Below are positions 15,671-27,495 of a DNA stretch of 64,000 nucleotides, piece after piece. A program made the translations under genes and the position numbers. Position 1 is the first letter of the stretch. Every line of letters begins with the position of its first letter. The stretch is from Chrysomallon squamiferum (Eukaryota > Mollusca > Gastropoda > Neomphalida > Peltospiridae): positions 13,993,178-14,057,177 of the forward strand of contig CM022671.1 in NCBI GenBank assembly GCA_012295275.1, in the 5' to 3' direction. The notes beneath the pieces were generated by a model. The model made no database searches and was not told where the DNA came from. It worked only from the letters and a program-made list of their open reading frames with translations.

Positions 15671-17403
15671 TTAAAAAAAGAGTAAATAAATGAAATGAAC
15701 CTGATCTGGTTTAATTTCTGTGACTGTCTTATTGTGAAAAGAAGGTGACCATTCCTGTGAGATGGTTGATTTGACATTACTAAATGTTTTTCTTGTGGCA
15801 TGGAAAAAAGCATAGCTGCAAACAAAATAAGTAATAATCATTTTATATACACAGATTTTTGTTTTTTTTATATAGTGGATTAATAGATCACATTTACAAC
15901 AATAACAAATAATAAAAAAGGGGTTTTTTTTTTTTTTCCATTTGACTTATATATTAAGCAAAAGAAAAAAAAAAAAGAAAAAATGTATGACTAAATAAAT
16001 ATATCAACCTAATTTGAACACATATTTGTAAATATCGTAAAATAAATTGATTGTTAAGGATTAATTATAAGAAAAAATTCAGCTATGTATTAAATGTTCA
16101 TGTCCTGTTGAAGAAACCATGAAACAAAGCAATACTGTAGTGTTCATGAAATTTGAACAGAAAATACATATGCACCAAACCAAATAACAAATTTAGCACC
16201 ACACCAAATACTGACTGTAAAATTGATTCACATTTATGTCAGATACAAGACAAGCGGTCACATATCACTGAAGAACTTCTACTGTAGGAGACAGTAAAAC
16301 TCCATACAAAAAACACCTTGAATGTTCATTCCCCAGAGTGCATTAAGGACATGTTGGAAGTGTACTGGTCAAGTAGGAAACTTTAAGTTTAGTAGCACCA
16401 AGAATAAGAACAAGTATGAATGAATGGACAGATGTTTCAGTTATGCTGCACCAAATTTGTGGAACTCACTCCCAGGCAAGATCAGGGAGGCTGAAACAAC
16501 CACTACATTCAAAACATTACTAAAGACCCATGTCTTTCAAATCCATACTGTTGATATAAAGTTATGTTTTATTTTTCCAGTTTTAAAATATTCAAGCCAG
16601 TCTATTCATTATTTAAAACAATTTTTAAATGTGACACATATATTTTTATCCACCATACATAATCGCCATTATGTTTACATTTTTTAAAATATGTTTATGT
16701 CCATGTCTTTATGTATTTTAGTTCATTAGTTTACACAGTAAAGCATCCATGAACATACTTAGCATAGAAGAGATGCCATATATGGCATAATCATACTAAC
16801 AAAACTGCTATCAAAGCTTGAGGACACAGAACCCCACCATGATGTGAAAGTATGAACCACTATATAAAATATTAAATTAAAAACGCTTGACAGAATAACC
16901 ATAGATATTAATAATAATAATTAAATAATAATTAAAAATGAAAAAAAGTTCATTAAACAATGACTATGGCTGAATTTTCTTGTTGAATGAACAGGGAGCA
17001 CTTAATATCGACTATAGTCTATACATTGTGACTATCAATGAATCATGTGATGTGAAATGCAATTTCGTCTTCTAGTTCTACTCTTTGAAAAATTAGCATT
17101 GGTTAAGTAATTGTACAACTACAGGTTTACTGAATACCTTTTATTATTTAGAAATGCCAAATCTTCTAACAAACATAGATATTTAATTCATCAAGCATTG
17201 ATATGTGGGTGGGTGTGGTAAAATAAATTTCTTTCTGTAACTTCATAGTTACTAGTATTGCGTAGTACTAGTAGTGTTATACTTCGTCCATCGTTTTAAA
17301 CTCTTTTTCAGCAGTTTAATTAAAATACTTACCTAATAAATGTTAGTATAAAGACAACAAAATGATAATGTGTATAACGTGGTTGCTTCTGCAGTGGTGG
17401 CAT
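7008..17403 (-). CDS. SLC37A3: SLC37A3-like major facilitator (sugar-phosphate exchanger family)
   Basis: Seventeen coding exons, all in phase with GT-AG borders: 17403-17333, 15815-15701, 15139-15047, 14562-14531, 14236-14185, 13739-13594, 13075-12979, 12563-12479, 12052-11999, 11770-11652, 11116-10975, 10533-10508, 10148-10073, 9632-9528, 8335-8241, 7647-7582 and 7157-7008. They give 507 residues, close to human SLC37A3. Seen: an N terminus reading HYHFVVFILTFIS then YAFFHATRKTFSNVK, SFGMCSSAVM, GLLQSTGWPTVVAIMANWFG, WSACASVGNIIGA, NYSFFFWLPFYLHN, and ATVTGIIDGTGSVGAAIGQ near the C terminus. These match SLC37A3 better than SLC37A1, A2 or A4. Family knowledge: a 12-helix MFS protein of endomembranes; human SLC37A3 works with ATRAID in exporting bisphosphonates from lysosomes, while its natural substrate is unclear. 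The start codon aligns with the family N terminus. A 5' UTR intron may end near 17440. The gene is head-to-head with HAUS7. Confidence 0.93.
13974..14008. repeat. Poly(A) tract of 35 bases
   Basis: An uninterrupted run of A in the SLC37A3 intron between the exons at 13739 and 14185. It may be a retroelement tail, but I see no element body beside it. Confidence 0.9.
15618..15670. repeat. (ATA)n microsatellite
   Basis: Uninterrupted AAT/ATA repeat just beyond the donor of SLC37A3 coding exon 2, within about 30 bases of the splice site at 15701. Confidence 0.95.
16375..16552 (+). mobile_element. LINE (non-LTR retrotransposon) 3'-end fragment of reverse transcriptase
   Basis: The plus strand encodes DRCFSYAAPNLWNSLP followed by KIREAETTTTFKTLLKTHVF. 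This is the well-known C-terminal tail after the reverse transcriptase domain in many animal LINEs (pattern D-R-x-F-S-x-A-A-P-x-L-W-N-x-L-P, then F-K-x-L-L-K-T-H-x-F). Just upstream, in another frame, VAPRIRTSMN fits the preceding part of the same tail. A frameshift and a TGA therefore separate the two pieces, and the copy is dead. It lies antisense in the first coding intron of SLC37A3. The 5' and 3' limits of the element are not visible to me. Confidence 0.8.
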
Positions 17404-17962
17404 GGTAACTATCTCCACTAGCTGACCATATCTAAATATTAGAACAGAAATCAAAACATACAAAATTATTAAGTCTCTTACTTGGACGGAAGATAGACTG
17501 TTACTTTAGCTTTGCATTCATATAATTTCAGCGTAACTGAAAACTATCGCCCTCCATGATTCACTTACCCGATAATAACCCATCGTTGTATCATGCATTT
17601 ATTAATTAACTTTGTGCGTAAGATTATTCGGTATTGCAAACATAAAAAATTGGGTTAACAAAACACTGCACCATATTACGAAATGAATATTTAACGGGCC
17701 AGTACAAGGACAAAATATTATATTCGCAAACGCATAATACATTCACATTGAGATTGATTTTAAAAGGGTATTTTGATTTTCATATGATAAATATACTTTT
17801 TTTTTTTTTTTTTTTGTATTTACCAAAAACAATAATCAGAAATGGAAAAAAGAAAAAAAAGAACAAAGAAAAAAAGAGTATTAATTATATTATATTGAAA
17901 CCCAATTATCTTTATGATGGTTACAAGGTTAGAAGGAGGGATGTAAAAATACCAACAATTTG
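17404..17962. promoter_or_regulatory. Shared head-to-head promoter region SLC37A3 / HAUS7
   Basis: The two start codons point away from each other with 559 bases between them, so both promoters and both 5' UTRs must fit here. ATGGCGGC at the HAUS7 start resembles the YY1 core found at many housekeeping gene starts. There is no TATA box I would trust in such A+T-rich DNA. A poly(T) run lies near 17800-17815. Confidence 0.5.
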
Positions 17963-18449
17963 ATGGCGGCTAGTTCGAAGAATTTGCGCATTGCGAAGAG
18001 TTTTAAAGAACGTCTTGATGTTAGTTTTGTAAATTTTAAATAAATATTTAATAACATAACTATTATAGGAATATGTAATAAAAATATTTTTAATTAGAAT
18101 CCAAGGTTATGGCTATGTCGTTTGATCATGCTGAAACTTGTTATTCCCGAAATAATTCGTGATAGTCGTACACGGTACAGTACACCAACTCCGTGACACT
18201 CGGAATTTCATTGTTATAGACCGGGATTTTCTTTTTCATTAATATTGTCAATCTTACTTACTACATTACTGACCATCACTATCGATCTTTCAAAAAATCT
18301 TCACATTATTATAAATACAGATTAAATTTAAAAAAAAAACAAATAATAAAAAATCGCGACCGTTAAGGCGTTAGATTTTTAAAATTATTTTTATTTTGTT
18401 TTGTTTTAGAAAACGAACCGTGTATGATTAAAATGTTATGTTAATTTTT

Positions 18450-18500
<51 letters not shown>

Positions 18501-21500
18501 TTAAAAGATAGTACTCGTAAATAAAAGCAATATATATTTTTCTTCCGTTCATAATTCACACTTGGTAAAAGAATTACTTGCAGAATAAAGTCCATATTAA
18601 CCTGAACTATTTTCATTTGAAGTTAAATGCATATTCACTGCTAAGCAGCAAAAAGATCTTTAAAGTGTAATGAACATATTGCAGCATTGATAATGCAGAT
18701 AAAATCATACAACATACTCAACTCATCACAAAGTATACTGTTAAATTTAGTTTTATCGGGTTTTTTTTTTATAGCATCTCGGCTGTCCGTACACAGAAGG
18801 TGTTGACGAGTCATGGATTCTTGAACCACTGTTTAAACCAGGAGAACCAAGAATTAGACTTCTGCAATGGTTATTTGTCAAGTTAGTCGTGTTCAATTTG
18901 GCCTCTTTCTGTTCTTAAACCATTATATAATATATACATTTTGAATGTCAGTATTATAATTTAATAGCCTAAATTGGCTTGATCAGTTTTATAAGATTTG
19001 TATGCACTAAAACAAATACATCTTATTTCATCTTCAAGAATTACTGAATTGATTGTAAAAGTTTAAATTTCACCATATTTATTTTGTAAATAGATAGGAA
19101 TAAAAAATATTAGTTTTACATAGAGATGTGACTTAGTGACTATAAACATAGTGGTGTTAACACTGTAACAATCTGCATTTCCCCAGTGTTTAAATTTAAA
19201 TAAAAATATGTTATTTTTCATTTTAAAATTATAATAAATGCCATTTATACAGGTTTGATGGTCAGTTAGATCAAGTTCTTGATCCTAATTATACACCAGT
19301 TGAATCCCAAAAGGATTCTAGAATTCAGAGTAGGTATTTTTAAAAGTGTATTTTCTTATAAAATATTTGAAATATTAGATCAATTACAATTTACAGTCAT
19401 CTGTAATTTTTTAAAGAGATTATATTAAAATTGATTTTTGCTTTTGAAAATAAAAGTATTGAGTGACATGTCATTTTTAGACAGATGATGCATGAAATCT
19501 GTGCTAGCGGTTCCAAATTTCGAATAAATGCAAATGAAAAATATTTTATATCAATATATATATATATAAATTGGTTTGGGTTAAAGATGTTTGTGAAATG
19601 GGTTACTATAATATTGAAAAAAGGCAAAAAGTAACCATGTCATATATTAACACAGATTGTTTCCATTAACTTTCAGTTTTGAAACATTAAAAATAATATT
19701 TTATTTCCATCACATGACCTCTTGAGTTTTCAGATTCTTTTCATAAATGTAGATTTTGTAACATTTATCATTCTCTTTATAGGACTTTTGTTTGTCGCCA
19801 GTACTCTTGGTCTCTGTAAATACAATGATGTTGATCTTATCAGAGTGAGTAACCAGATAGAAATTATTTAGTTAAAAATTCTGTGGTTCTTTTTCTTGTG
19901 AAATAAAAGATAAACTCAAGAATTGTTTATAATGGTACAACACCACTGGCCTTTTTAATGCTTTCCTCAGGTGTTTTTTTCAAGGATTGAAACATATGCA
20001 GATGACCTCTAAGAAGTATTTTGCTTATTCATTTATATACACAAACTGTAATTTTCAAAGAATAACTTTATCCTGAACATATTTATAAGTATTTTTAATT
20101 AAAATACAACATTGATTTTGACAAAAATAAATGCATTCATGTTTTTCTTACATATGCATTTTAACATTTATGTGCAGGGAGCAACATCAGTTTCGAAACA
20201 AGTGGCTTTTATGGATCAACTGTTGGACATGGTGACCATTATGGATAATGCAGAAGAAAATCAAACACAATCCTTCAGTCCAGGGATTGTCACGTTAGCA
20301 AATATTTTCTCTTTCATAATTTACAAAAATGAATACGTAATTTATTATCTGTTTATGCAATCTTTTTATACTTTCATTAGAAGGATATTAATTATTAAAA
20401 TTATCAAACATTTAAGTTTATTTTGCTGAAAACATCTGAATCAAACATGCTGTATTTGTTTTTAGCTTATCAAATAAATTTTGATCTCTTCAACTATTTT
20501 TGAACCTTAGTTTTTTTTGTAACTTATCCATGATCGATAAAATAAACATTGTTTATATATTATGTTTATTCTTCAGTTAACTTCATGATAATATTGCTTT
20601 TATTTTTTTAAATCTGTTGTTTATAATTAACAGACAGAAAGCAAGTTTGAATGAACAGTTCACAAATGCATGTTTGTATGTGGATCAGTTGGCTGATCAG
20701 AATCAGATACATGCAATGTTCAAATCTAAGTTTAGTCGCTTGCCTCCAGATTTACAAAAACAAGTTGAACTTGGTTGGACAAACAAAGGCTTCACAAAGG
20801 ACAAGTATGTTACTATCATTTTTCCTGAATAAAATTTAATTATGTTAAATGTGGTCAAAATACAACTGTACGTCATTCCATTTATGCTTGTTTTAATTTA
20901 GATAACAACATAAAAAGGATTCAGGCACTAACCAAACCTAGATAAAAGGAAAACTCGAATTTTCATTGGAGAACATTTATCTATCATTGTAGTCATCAAA
21001 AAGAAGGGATAGTATTAAAATTTATATATTACATAATGCTGTTTTTAATTGTTGTTGAAGTAAGTTGGTAAAAAATTGTAATTTGCATACATTTTTATTT
21101 TTTACTTTCTAACAGACCACCAGAAGCTGACATGTCAGCCCTGGCAGAAATGGCTGACCAGATATCAAAAGATGTCAGTCGAGAAATGGAAATTCTGAAT
21201 GATTTAAAAAAAAATGTAGGTAAAATTATGAATAATAATTTCATTTTTTATTTTCCTGAAAAGAGAAATGTATTTCATTAACAATTTAGAAACATTTGTT
21301 AGTTTTTTCTGTAAATTTTATTCTAGGACATAGCTGATTACATTTAAAAAAATATGATCTTTCTCAATTTGAAGATTCTGATTTGTATAATTATACATTG
21401 ACTATACTAAATAAAAGGATAGCCAGTTAGCTATCTAATTCTTCACTTTACTGCCATTTTTGTTGGAACGTGTCATGTAATAATTTTGAATATTTTCCAA

Positions 21501-22619
21501 TTTCCACATTAGAAGGCATTACATAATTTTTATTCTTTTTATATATATATATATATATATATACATACACACAAACACATTAAAACAATTCTGTGTTGCA
21601 GTTTAAATTTCAAACGGAAGAGGAGAATGCCCAGCTTGACAAATATAGTCGAACACTGCAAATAAAATTATCTGAGATGGCTCAATTCACAGTAAGCTTC
21701 AACTACAGCTATGAGAATGAGATGAAACATTGGTGTAACAAAACCCCTCCTGTCCTAACACATCTAGGCTCTGCTTTCAAACGAGTCTACAATTTATTAC
21801 AACAGTTTGTTACAGTAAGCTTTCTTGGTTCTTTAAAACAATTTTTGTTTTTAGATCTCCTGCTAACTAAATGTATTAAATTTTGTACAAAATTAAATGT
21901 TTATTTTAGGTTCACAGTAAACCTTTATTATTAAATATTCAAATCATAATTTCTTTTTCCATTTCAAAATTTTTGATGTAATAAAGTAAAGCATGAAAAA
22001 GACTTCAGCTGATGTATTGTTGCTTGTTGTGAAGACTAACATCTTTATTTCTTAAACTGCAGCTTCTCAATGGAATTCAACAAATCAGACACTTGCATGA
22101 AAATCTAAATGAAGATATCAAAGAAAAGCTGGGAAAGTCCCTTATAAAAGATTACCAACAAAGTATAGGTATAAATAAGTTTAATAAATCAATAAATAGC
22201 CATGCAGTTTAACTTCATTTTACCTTAGTGTCAGAATACCTCTATTGATTTTCTGGCGAAGCTGATCATCATGCTGTTATGAACAAAAAGAAAACATTTA
22301 ATACTATAATCATTTTTGCTCAGAATTTTCAATTTAAAACATTACTGAATGGTATTCCAATAAATTTTTTTTATTAAACTCTTTATTTCCAAGTTATTTT
22401 GCTATTTAGGTTGGAGGAATCATAATTTATTTTAAAATATACACCTTAATTATTAAAGATTTTTCACAACCATGTTACTGACTGGATTTATTTTTTTCAT
22501 TCCTCACAGCATCTCAGTCGACACTAGACAGACTGCAGCATTGCATCAGCATTCTGGATGAATACAGAAAGTGGCAGGATGTTCAACCTCCAGTGTTGTC
22601 AGCTACTGTAGAACTGTGA
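17963..22619 (+). CDS. HAUS7: HAUS augmin-like complex subunit 7
   Basis: Ten coding exons: 17963-18019, 18775-18881, 19253-19329, 19783-19844, 20178-20293, 20634-20804, 21116-21215, 21602-21814, 22063-22168 and 22510-22619. They give about 372 residues against 368 in human. Seen: KSFKERLDHLGCPYTEG, FKPGEPRIRLLQWLFVKFD, STLGLCKYNDVDLI, KQVAFMDQLLDMV, then charged coiled-coil segments ending LLNGIQQIRHLHENL. These match the HAUS7 N-terminal domain and its FMDQLLD segment. Role (family): part of the eight-subunit augmin complex that recruits gamma-tubulin to spindle microtubules for branching nucleation. Several donors are GTTAGT rather than GTAAGT. The exon 5/6 junction is uncertain. Either the donor after 20293 joins 20634 (IVTQKAS), or a donor after 20336 joins 20638, adding a hydrophobic stretch. 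I prefer the first. Confidence 0.87.
18450..18500. repeat. (ATA)n microsatellite
   Basis: Uninterrupted trinucleotide run in HAUS7 intron 1. Confidence 0.95.
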
Positions 22620-24104
22620 AGAAAAATTTTACCAGTATTTTTTCATCATGGAATCTCAAATTCAGCACCAAACGCTTCAAACATACATCTGACAATGCAG
22701 TAACAAATAAATGAAGGAATTTCACAGAATACTAATATTTCCTGTTCAAACTGCTGATACAATAAATAAATAACTCGTATTTGCCAAAGAAGCAATTTGT
22801 CCATTCTTTTCTGCAGAAATTAAAGTTGTCACAATCAAAATATGACTGCACAAGTTATATGAAGGCTGAGTAAACAGTAACCGTACAAAAGTTTGTTTCA
22901 TGTTTTGAAAAATGTATAATGTTATAAAGGATCATAACATATGAATCAATAATTTTTTTCTCTCAAATACAAAATTAACTTGTTACACTGTTTTTATGTG
23001 ATTGGTATTTTAGCTGTTATATCCAGAAAATGATTTCTTTATAATGACAGGATTAAAACCTTTGCTACCAACATTGGTTGATGACATAGAATTCCTTTTG
23101 ATTGAACAGCTGTTTCTGTAAAATATGTTTTCCCCTTTTCATCTTCATGATTTCAATTTATGGCTGGTAGATCAATTTTGATGGGATTGTGATTTTAGAA
23201 TTCTGTAACATTCTATGAAAACTGATATATCCCACAGACTGCAATGCCAAATATTGGTAGCTGTGTATGAAATGAACGAAAATATGATATCCATCTTCGT
23301 GAATATTTTTTATTTATTTTCTGTATCAATCAAACTATGTTAATGAACATATTCATTATATTGATGATTCAGATGTTTCATGTTACTGGATACTACTAAT
23401 TATTGAGCAAATCTGCTTTCAAATTGTTTAGCCGTATTTTAAAAATGTATTTATGAATATATTCTTTTGTTTGAGACTTTATCATTAACAATTATATCTA
23501 ATAATTTGTGTCACACAAAATAATCCTGAAAATAATCTGAGTGGCAAAAACATGTTGCTGATTAATCAAGTTAAATAGATATATACTACAAGTGCTAACT
23601 GAACTTACAAAACATGTTACCTGGTCTAAAGGATGTCCACTTTGATACTATGATCAAGACCGTCCACAGAAGTGGACAAGATGTGAACACCCAGACCTCA
23701 TGTTTCTGAAAAATAAAACATCATTAGTTAACAAAAATCAAATACAAACACATTTGGCATTTAAACAACATATTTATAAATATAAGTGTATTTACAAGAA
23801 TATATTTCACTATCTGTACAAAAAGTTAAAGGAATGTTATTTTTCCCTTTTAAATAAAATCTCCAGATAATGTTAATTTGTTTTTTCTTTTCATTCAAAC
23901 ATTTCAAGAAAAATAGTTTCAGACATCATTAAAAACCAGTTACATTGAAAAGCATCAGTGTTCAACCTTTAAATCTTTGCTGCTGAATTCTTTTTTAAAG
24001 TATTAATGTAATTTGTGTCTAATCCTCACCATTATGAAATTTTTCTATTTATTTCTTCAACTTTAAGAAATATATATAGTTTAAAATTATATCTAATGAA
24101 TGTA
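22620..24104. other. Convergent 3' UTRs of HAUS7 and HEXIM
   Basis: I see no coding exon. AATAAATAAATAA near 22761-22773 can serve HAUS7. A minus-strand AATAAA at 24048-24053, about 52 bases after the HEXIM stop, can serve HEXIM. Transcripts of the two genes probably come close or overlap here. Confidence 0.5.
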
Positions 24105-24887
24105 TCAAAAGCTAACTCTTGTCATCACTTTGACAGAACTATTTTCCTTTCTTAGAGACTGCAATTCTTGAAACAGATCAGACATATTTATGTTTTGTGA
24201 AGTTTCTTCTTTTTCAATTTGTTTACAAGAAATTTTGTTAATTTTTGACAATTTTTTTTCCATTTCCATAACTTTATTCTCCATGTCTATAATTTTTTCA
24301 ACTAAATTTTCTCTTGACAAACGAGAAAGTTCTTCAGATCTTGCATTGTGGTAATAGTTTTCAAAATCATTAGCCATAAAGACTAAAGTGCTATCGATTT
24401 GAAATTTATCTGCATCCAAATCTGTATCAGAATTTGCAGAGAAACATTCCCGTTTCGGCGAATATAAAAAATCAGATTCACTCTTTTTAGATGTATTTTC
24501 TTCATCTCGACAACAGTAAAAATCACTTTGCAGTTCAGAATATTCAGATAAACTGTGATCGTGATTAAATTCACATTCATGATCATCCATTATGAACTGG
24601 GTTGAATTATGGGGTGCTTTTGGGCTGTATCTTGGTCGGATATATATCTGATTTTGTCCTTTTATCTTTTTGCTTTGATTATACGGAGAATGGAATCTTA
24701 CGCGGTTTATATCTACTGTGCGATTTTTACTTTGTTCACCTTGCATCTCAACTGGTGAATTTAACAGAATGTCGAGAGCGCCATTTCCACAGTCTTCGGA
24801 CCAAGACCTACCGCGTGTTCGACGACCACTTTTCTTTCCTCGTCTGGTTTTCTTCAGTTTCCGATCGCTTTCCAACTCCATAAGCAT
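24105..24887 (-). CDS. HEXIM: HEXIM family 7SK-snRNA-dependent P-TEFb inhibitor
   Basis: A single 260-codon exon with an in-frame TAA four codons upstream of the first ATG; a second ATG follows two codons later. Seen in order: a lysine/arginine-rich stretch at residues 10-27 (KLKKTRRGKKSGRRTRGR), APHNSTQFIMDDHECEF at 91-107, an acidic serine-rich middle, DFENYYHNARSEELSRLS at 174-191, and a coiled coil to about 250. These correspond to the HEXIM arginine-rich motif, the PYNT-TQF-MDDH segment and the cyclin-T-binding domain. Family role: 7SK RNA bound by the basic motif lets HEXIM dimers inhibit CDK9/cyclin T in the nucleus. Odd points: PHNS stands where the family has PYNT, and the long N-terminal region of vertebrate HEXIM1 is absent. 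Vertebrate HEXIM genes are also intronless. The assignment rests on motif order, not on overall identity. Confidence 0.8.
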   Translation of the reverse strand: MLMELESDRKLKKTRRGKKSGRRTRGRSWSEDCGNGALDILLNSPVEMQGEQSKNRTVDINRVRFHSPYNQSKKIKGQNQIYIRPRYSPKAPHNSTQFIMDDHECEFNHDHSLSEYSELQSDFYCCRDEENTSKKSESDFLYSPKRECFSANSDTDLDADKFQIDSTLVFMANDFENYYHNARSEELSRLSRENLVEKIIDMENKVMEMEKKLSKINKISCKQIEKEETSQNINMSDLFQELQSLRKENSSVKVMTRVSF

Positions 24888-26248
24888 TCTGATCTTTTAA
24901 CTAACACAGATCTAAATTTAAAAATAAATAAATCAATAAAGACAAATTCAAACACAACTTCCTCTGCTCTCTATTTCATATGGACTAACAATAATAATGC
25001 AACGTCACATCTATTTATGACAACAAGATCGTTCCTACAACGTTTCCTGACGTATGGCTGACGCGTATCCAATCAAAATCGAGAACGATGTCATGTGACC
25101 TATTAACTCTCCCAACAAATGGAATAGACCTAACTACACAACAGTTACTATTTGCAACTCTCAACGAGAGAGAGAGAGAGAATAATAATTATCATCTGTG
25201 AAAACGTGTATGGTACAAAATCAGCAATGAAACTTAAAGTTTGTAAATTTAGAAGTATTTTATTCTTACCGATATCCAGTATACTCATATCTATCTATCT
25301 ATATTAGTATATATATATATGGATACATTACGATTACCAATAATAATTTTACTCAATAAAGAAAATAACAACAATTATTATTAAATACTTTCGATTGTAT
25401 TAATTTCATTATTTTAAACAGTAAAATATACTAAATTATAAATAACAAGATTTTCTGAATTATTATTTATTTATTTATTTATTTTGTTCCTGCAAACCAT
25501 TTAAAATAACTAGCAAGGTCATGTGAATCTCAATTTTGCGATCGAATCGAATTTCAAATACCTTGGAGAATAATCAAGTGTATCAGATGCAGTTCATAAA
25601 GGAATATTCAACTCAGTAAAGGAAATTAGAAGAACTATAATAAATATCCTCTGCACTGGGTATACGTACGTAATGTTGATTAACATGACTGTACAAGGTT
25701 AATATAAAAATAATGAGCAGATGACAAGCAAACCAAAAGAATACACATGGTAACAGTATTATCTGGTTAATCTATTATTTATACAGATTTTATTTTAAAA
25801 TGTAAGGTTTTAATTTTTTTTTTAAATTTTTCCTATTTTGTTTATAGTTTATAAATGCTAACGGTTAGTCATATATATTTTTTGTTCTCTTATCTGAACT
25901 GTCCGTACAACTGTAATATTCGAAATCACAAAAATCTAATCGTATCTTTGTGACGATTTCGAATCGAATGGAATATTGGAAATTGTGCATAGCTCTAATA
26001 AATGATAAATGTGTATTAATATACTCTATATGTTAGTATAAGTATAAAAATCTCTTGTAACATGAAAAAGGAGGATTCGGGCATTTTAAAATTCATAATC
26101 TGATTTCATTAATGCAGCATATATTAATAAATGTGTATTATTTATTTCAATATATTTATTAATTTACATTTAATTTTTGTTTCTAGCAATGCATGTTTTA
26201 AAGACAGAGGAGGTATTTATTTACTCGAGAAAAGATGCATTGTTTTGA

Positions 26249-26289
<41 letters not shown>

Positions 26290-26838
26290 GTGATTTATTT
26301 ACTTATTTATTTTATTTTATTATTATACATATATATATATATATATTGTTGCTAAAAAGGAAAGGTTTACTTATCAAGGATTCCTGAAAAAAAACTGCAT
26401 ACTATATTTAAACTTGATTACAGTTATGGTTGACATAATATTATATATATACACATTTTTCAGTTAAACTACTAGTGAAAAATATTTGATTTATGTTTCA
26501 TAAATAAATTGTCTGATTCATATTTATAAATTAGTTTAATTAACTAAATCAAATTAATATTAAGAGATATATTCTTCAACTGGTTCAGAACGATTGTTTA
26601 ACTAATATTTTACATAAGATACCAGTTAAGAAATTCAATGTTTTTGTAGCTGTGGCGATCTAAAAATAGATCAGTGGGTGCAATCACGTTGCACTGCGCC
26701 GTATCTTACAATGTCTATTTGTTGCTGTCATATTTCTCTTTTTCCAACAATCTGTTACCATTCAGATTTATATATATGTGGTTTTGGGGTTTTAGGTAAA
26801 CATAGAACTAATTGGAGATTTAGAAAAAACGGGAAATA
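24888..26838. promoter_or_regulatory. Head-to-head intergenic region HEXIM / IFRD1
   Basis: These 1.95 kb hold both promoters and the 5' UTRs. They contain a (GA)n tract at 25165-25181, an (ATT)n run at 26250-26289 and (AT)n near 26331-26346. The 16-base inverted repeat GATCTAAAAATAGATC at 26657-26672 contains a perfect MEF2-type box. I see no coding exon or RNA gene. Confidence 0.4.
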
Positions 26839-27463
26839 ATGCCGAAGAACAGGAAAAGGGGTAAGTAATGACTAATGTGGCAGCCATAGGTTAACAGCAT
26901 AAGCTTAGTTCCCATCACAAAATGTAGACGGCGCGGGAAGACACGGGACAGAAACGTGTTAAAATCCACTTCATTACCATATGTGACAAATAAGCAGATT
27001 CACGTCAATGTTATATTAATTAAATTCCTCCATTGCTTATAACATTATGAGTAAATATCAGTTGAAAATCGAGTAGAAGTACTCATTAAAATAATAATTA
27101 AATTTTAATAGTATTATTTAGAAACCCTATTTTAGTATTTAGTAAATTAACATTTACTTTAGGCAGATCGAAACTGGACGTAACTGTAACACTAAAACTT
27201 GTAACAGAATTACAGTGCCACATTGTATAAATAAATATAAAAGTACATCATACTAGTATGATGAGGATTTGATGTTTCAATGATCTAGTGTAAGTGTTGA
27301 AGAGATAATGCTCGTTACATTTTAAGTCAAAATGTGAAAGATGCTTCATTATTAATTATTTTATGTTTAAAGATTACTAGCTTAGTTGCTATGGTTCTAT
27401 AAATAAATACTTGAGTTAATATTATTTTTATCAGAACAAAATCAACTTATAAATTAGTGATAT

Positions 27464-27495
<32 letters not shown>

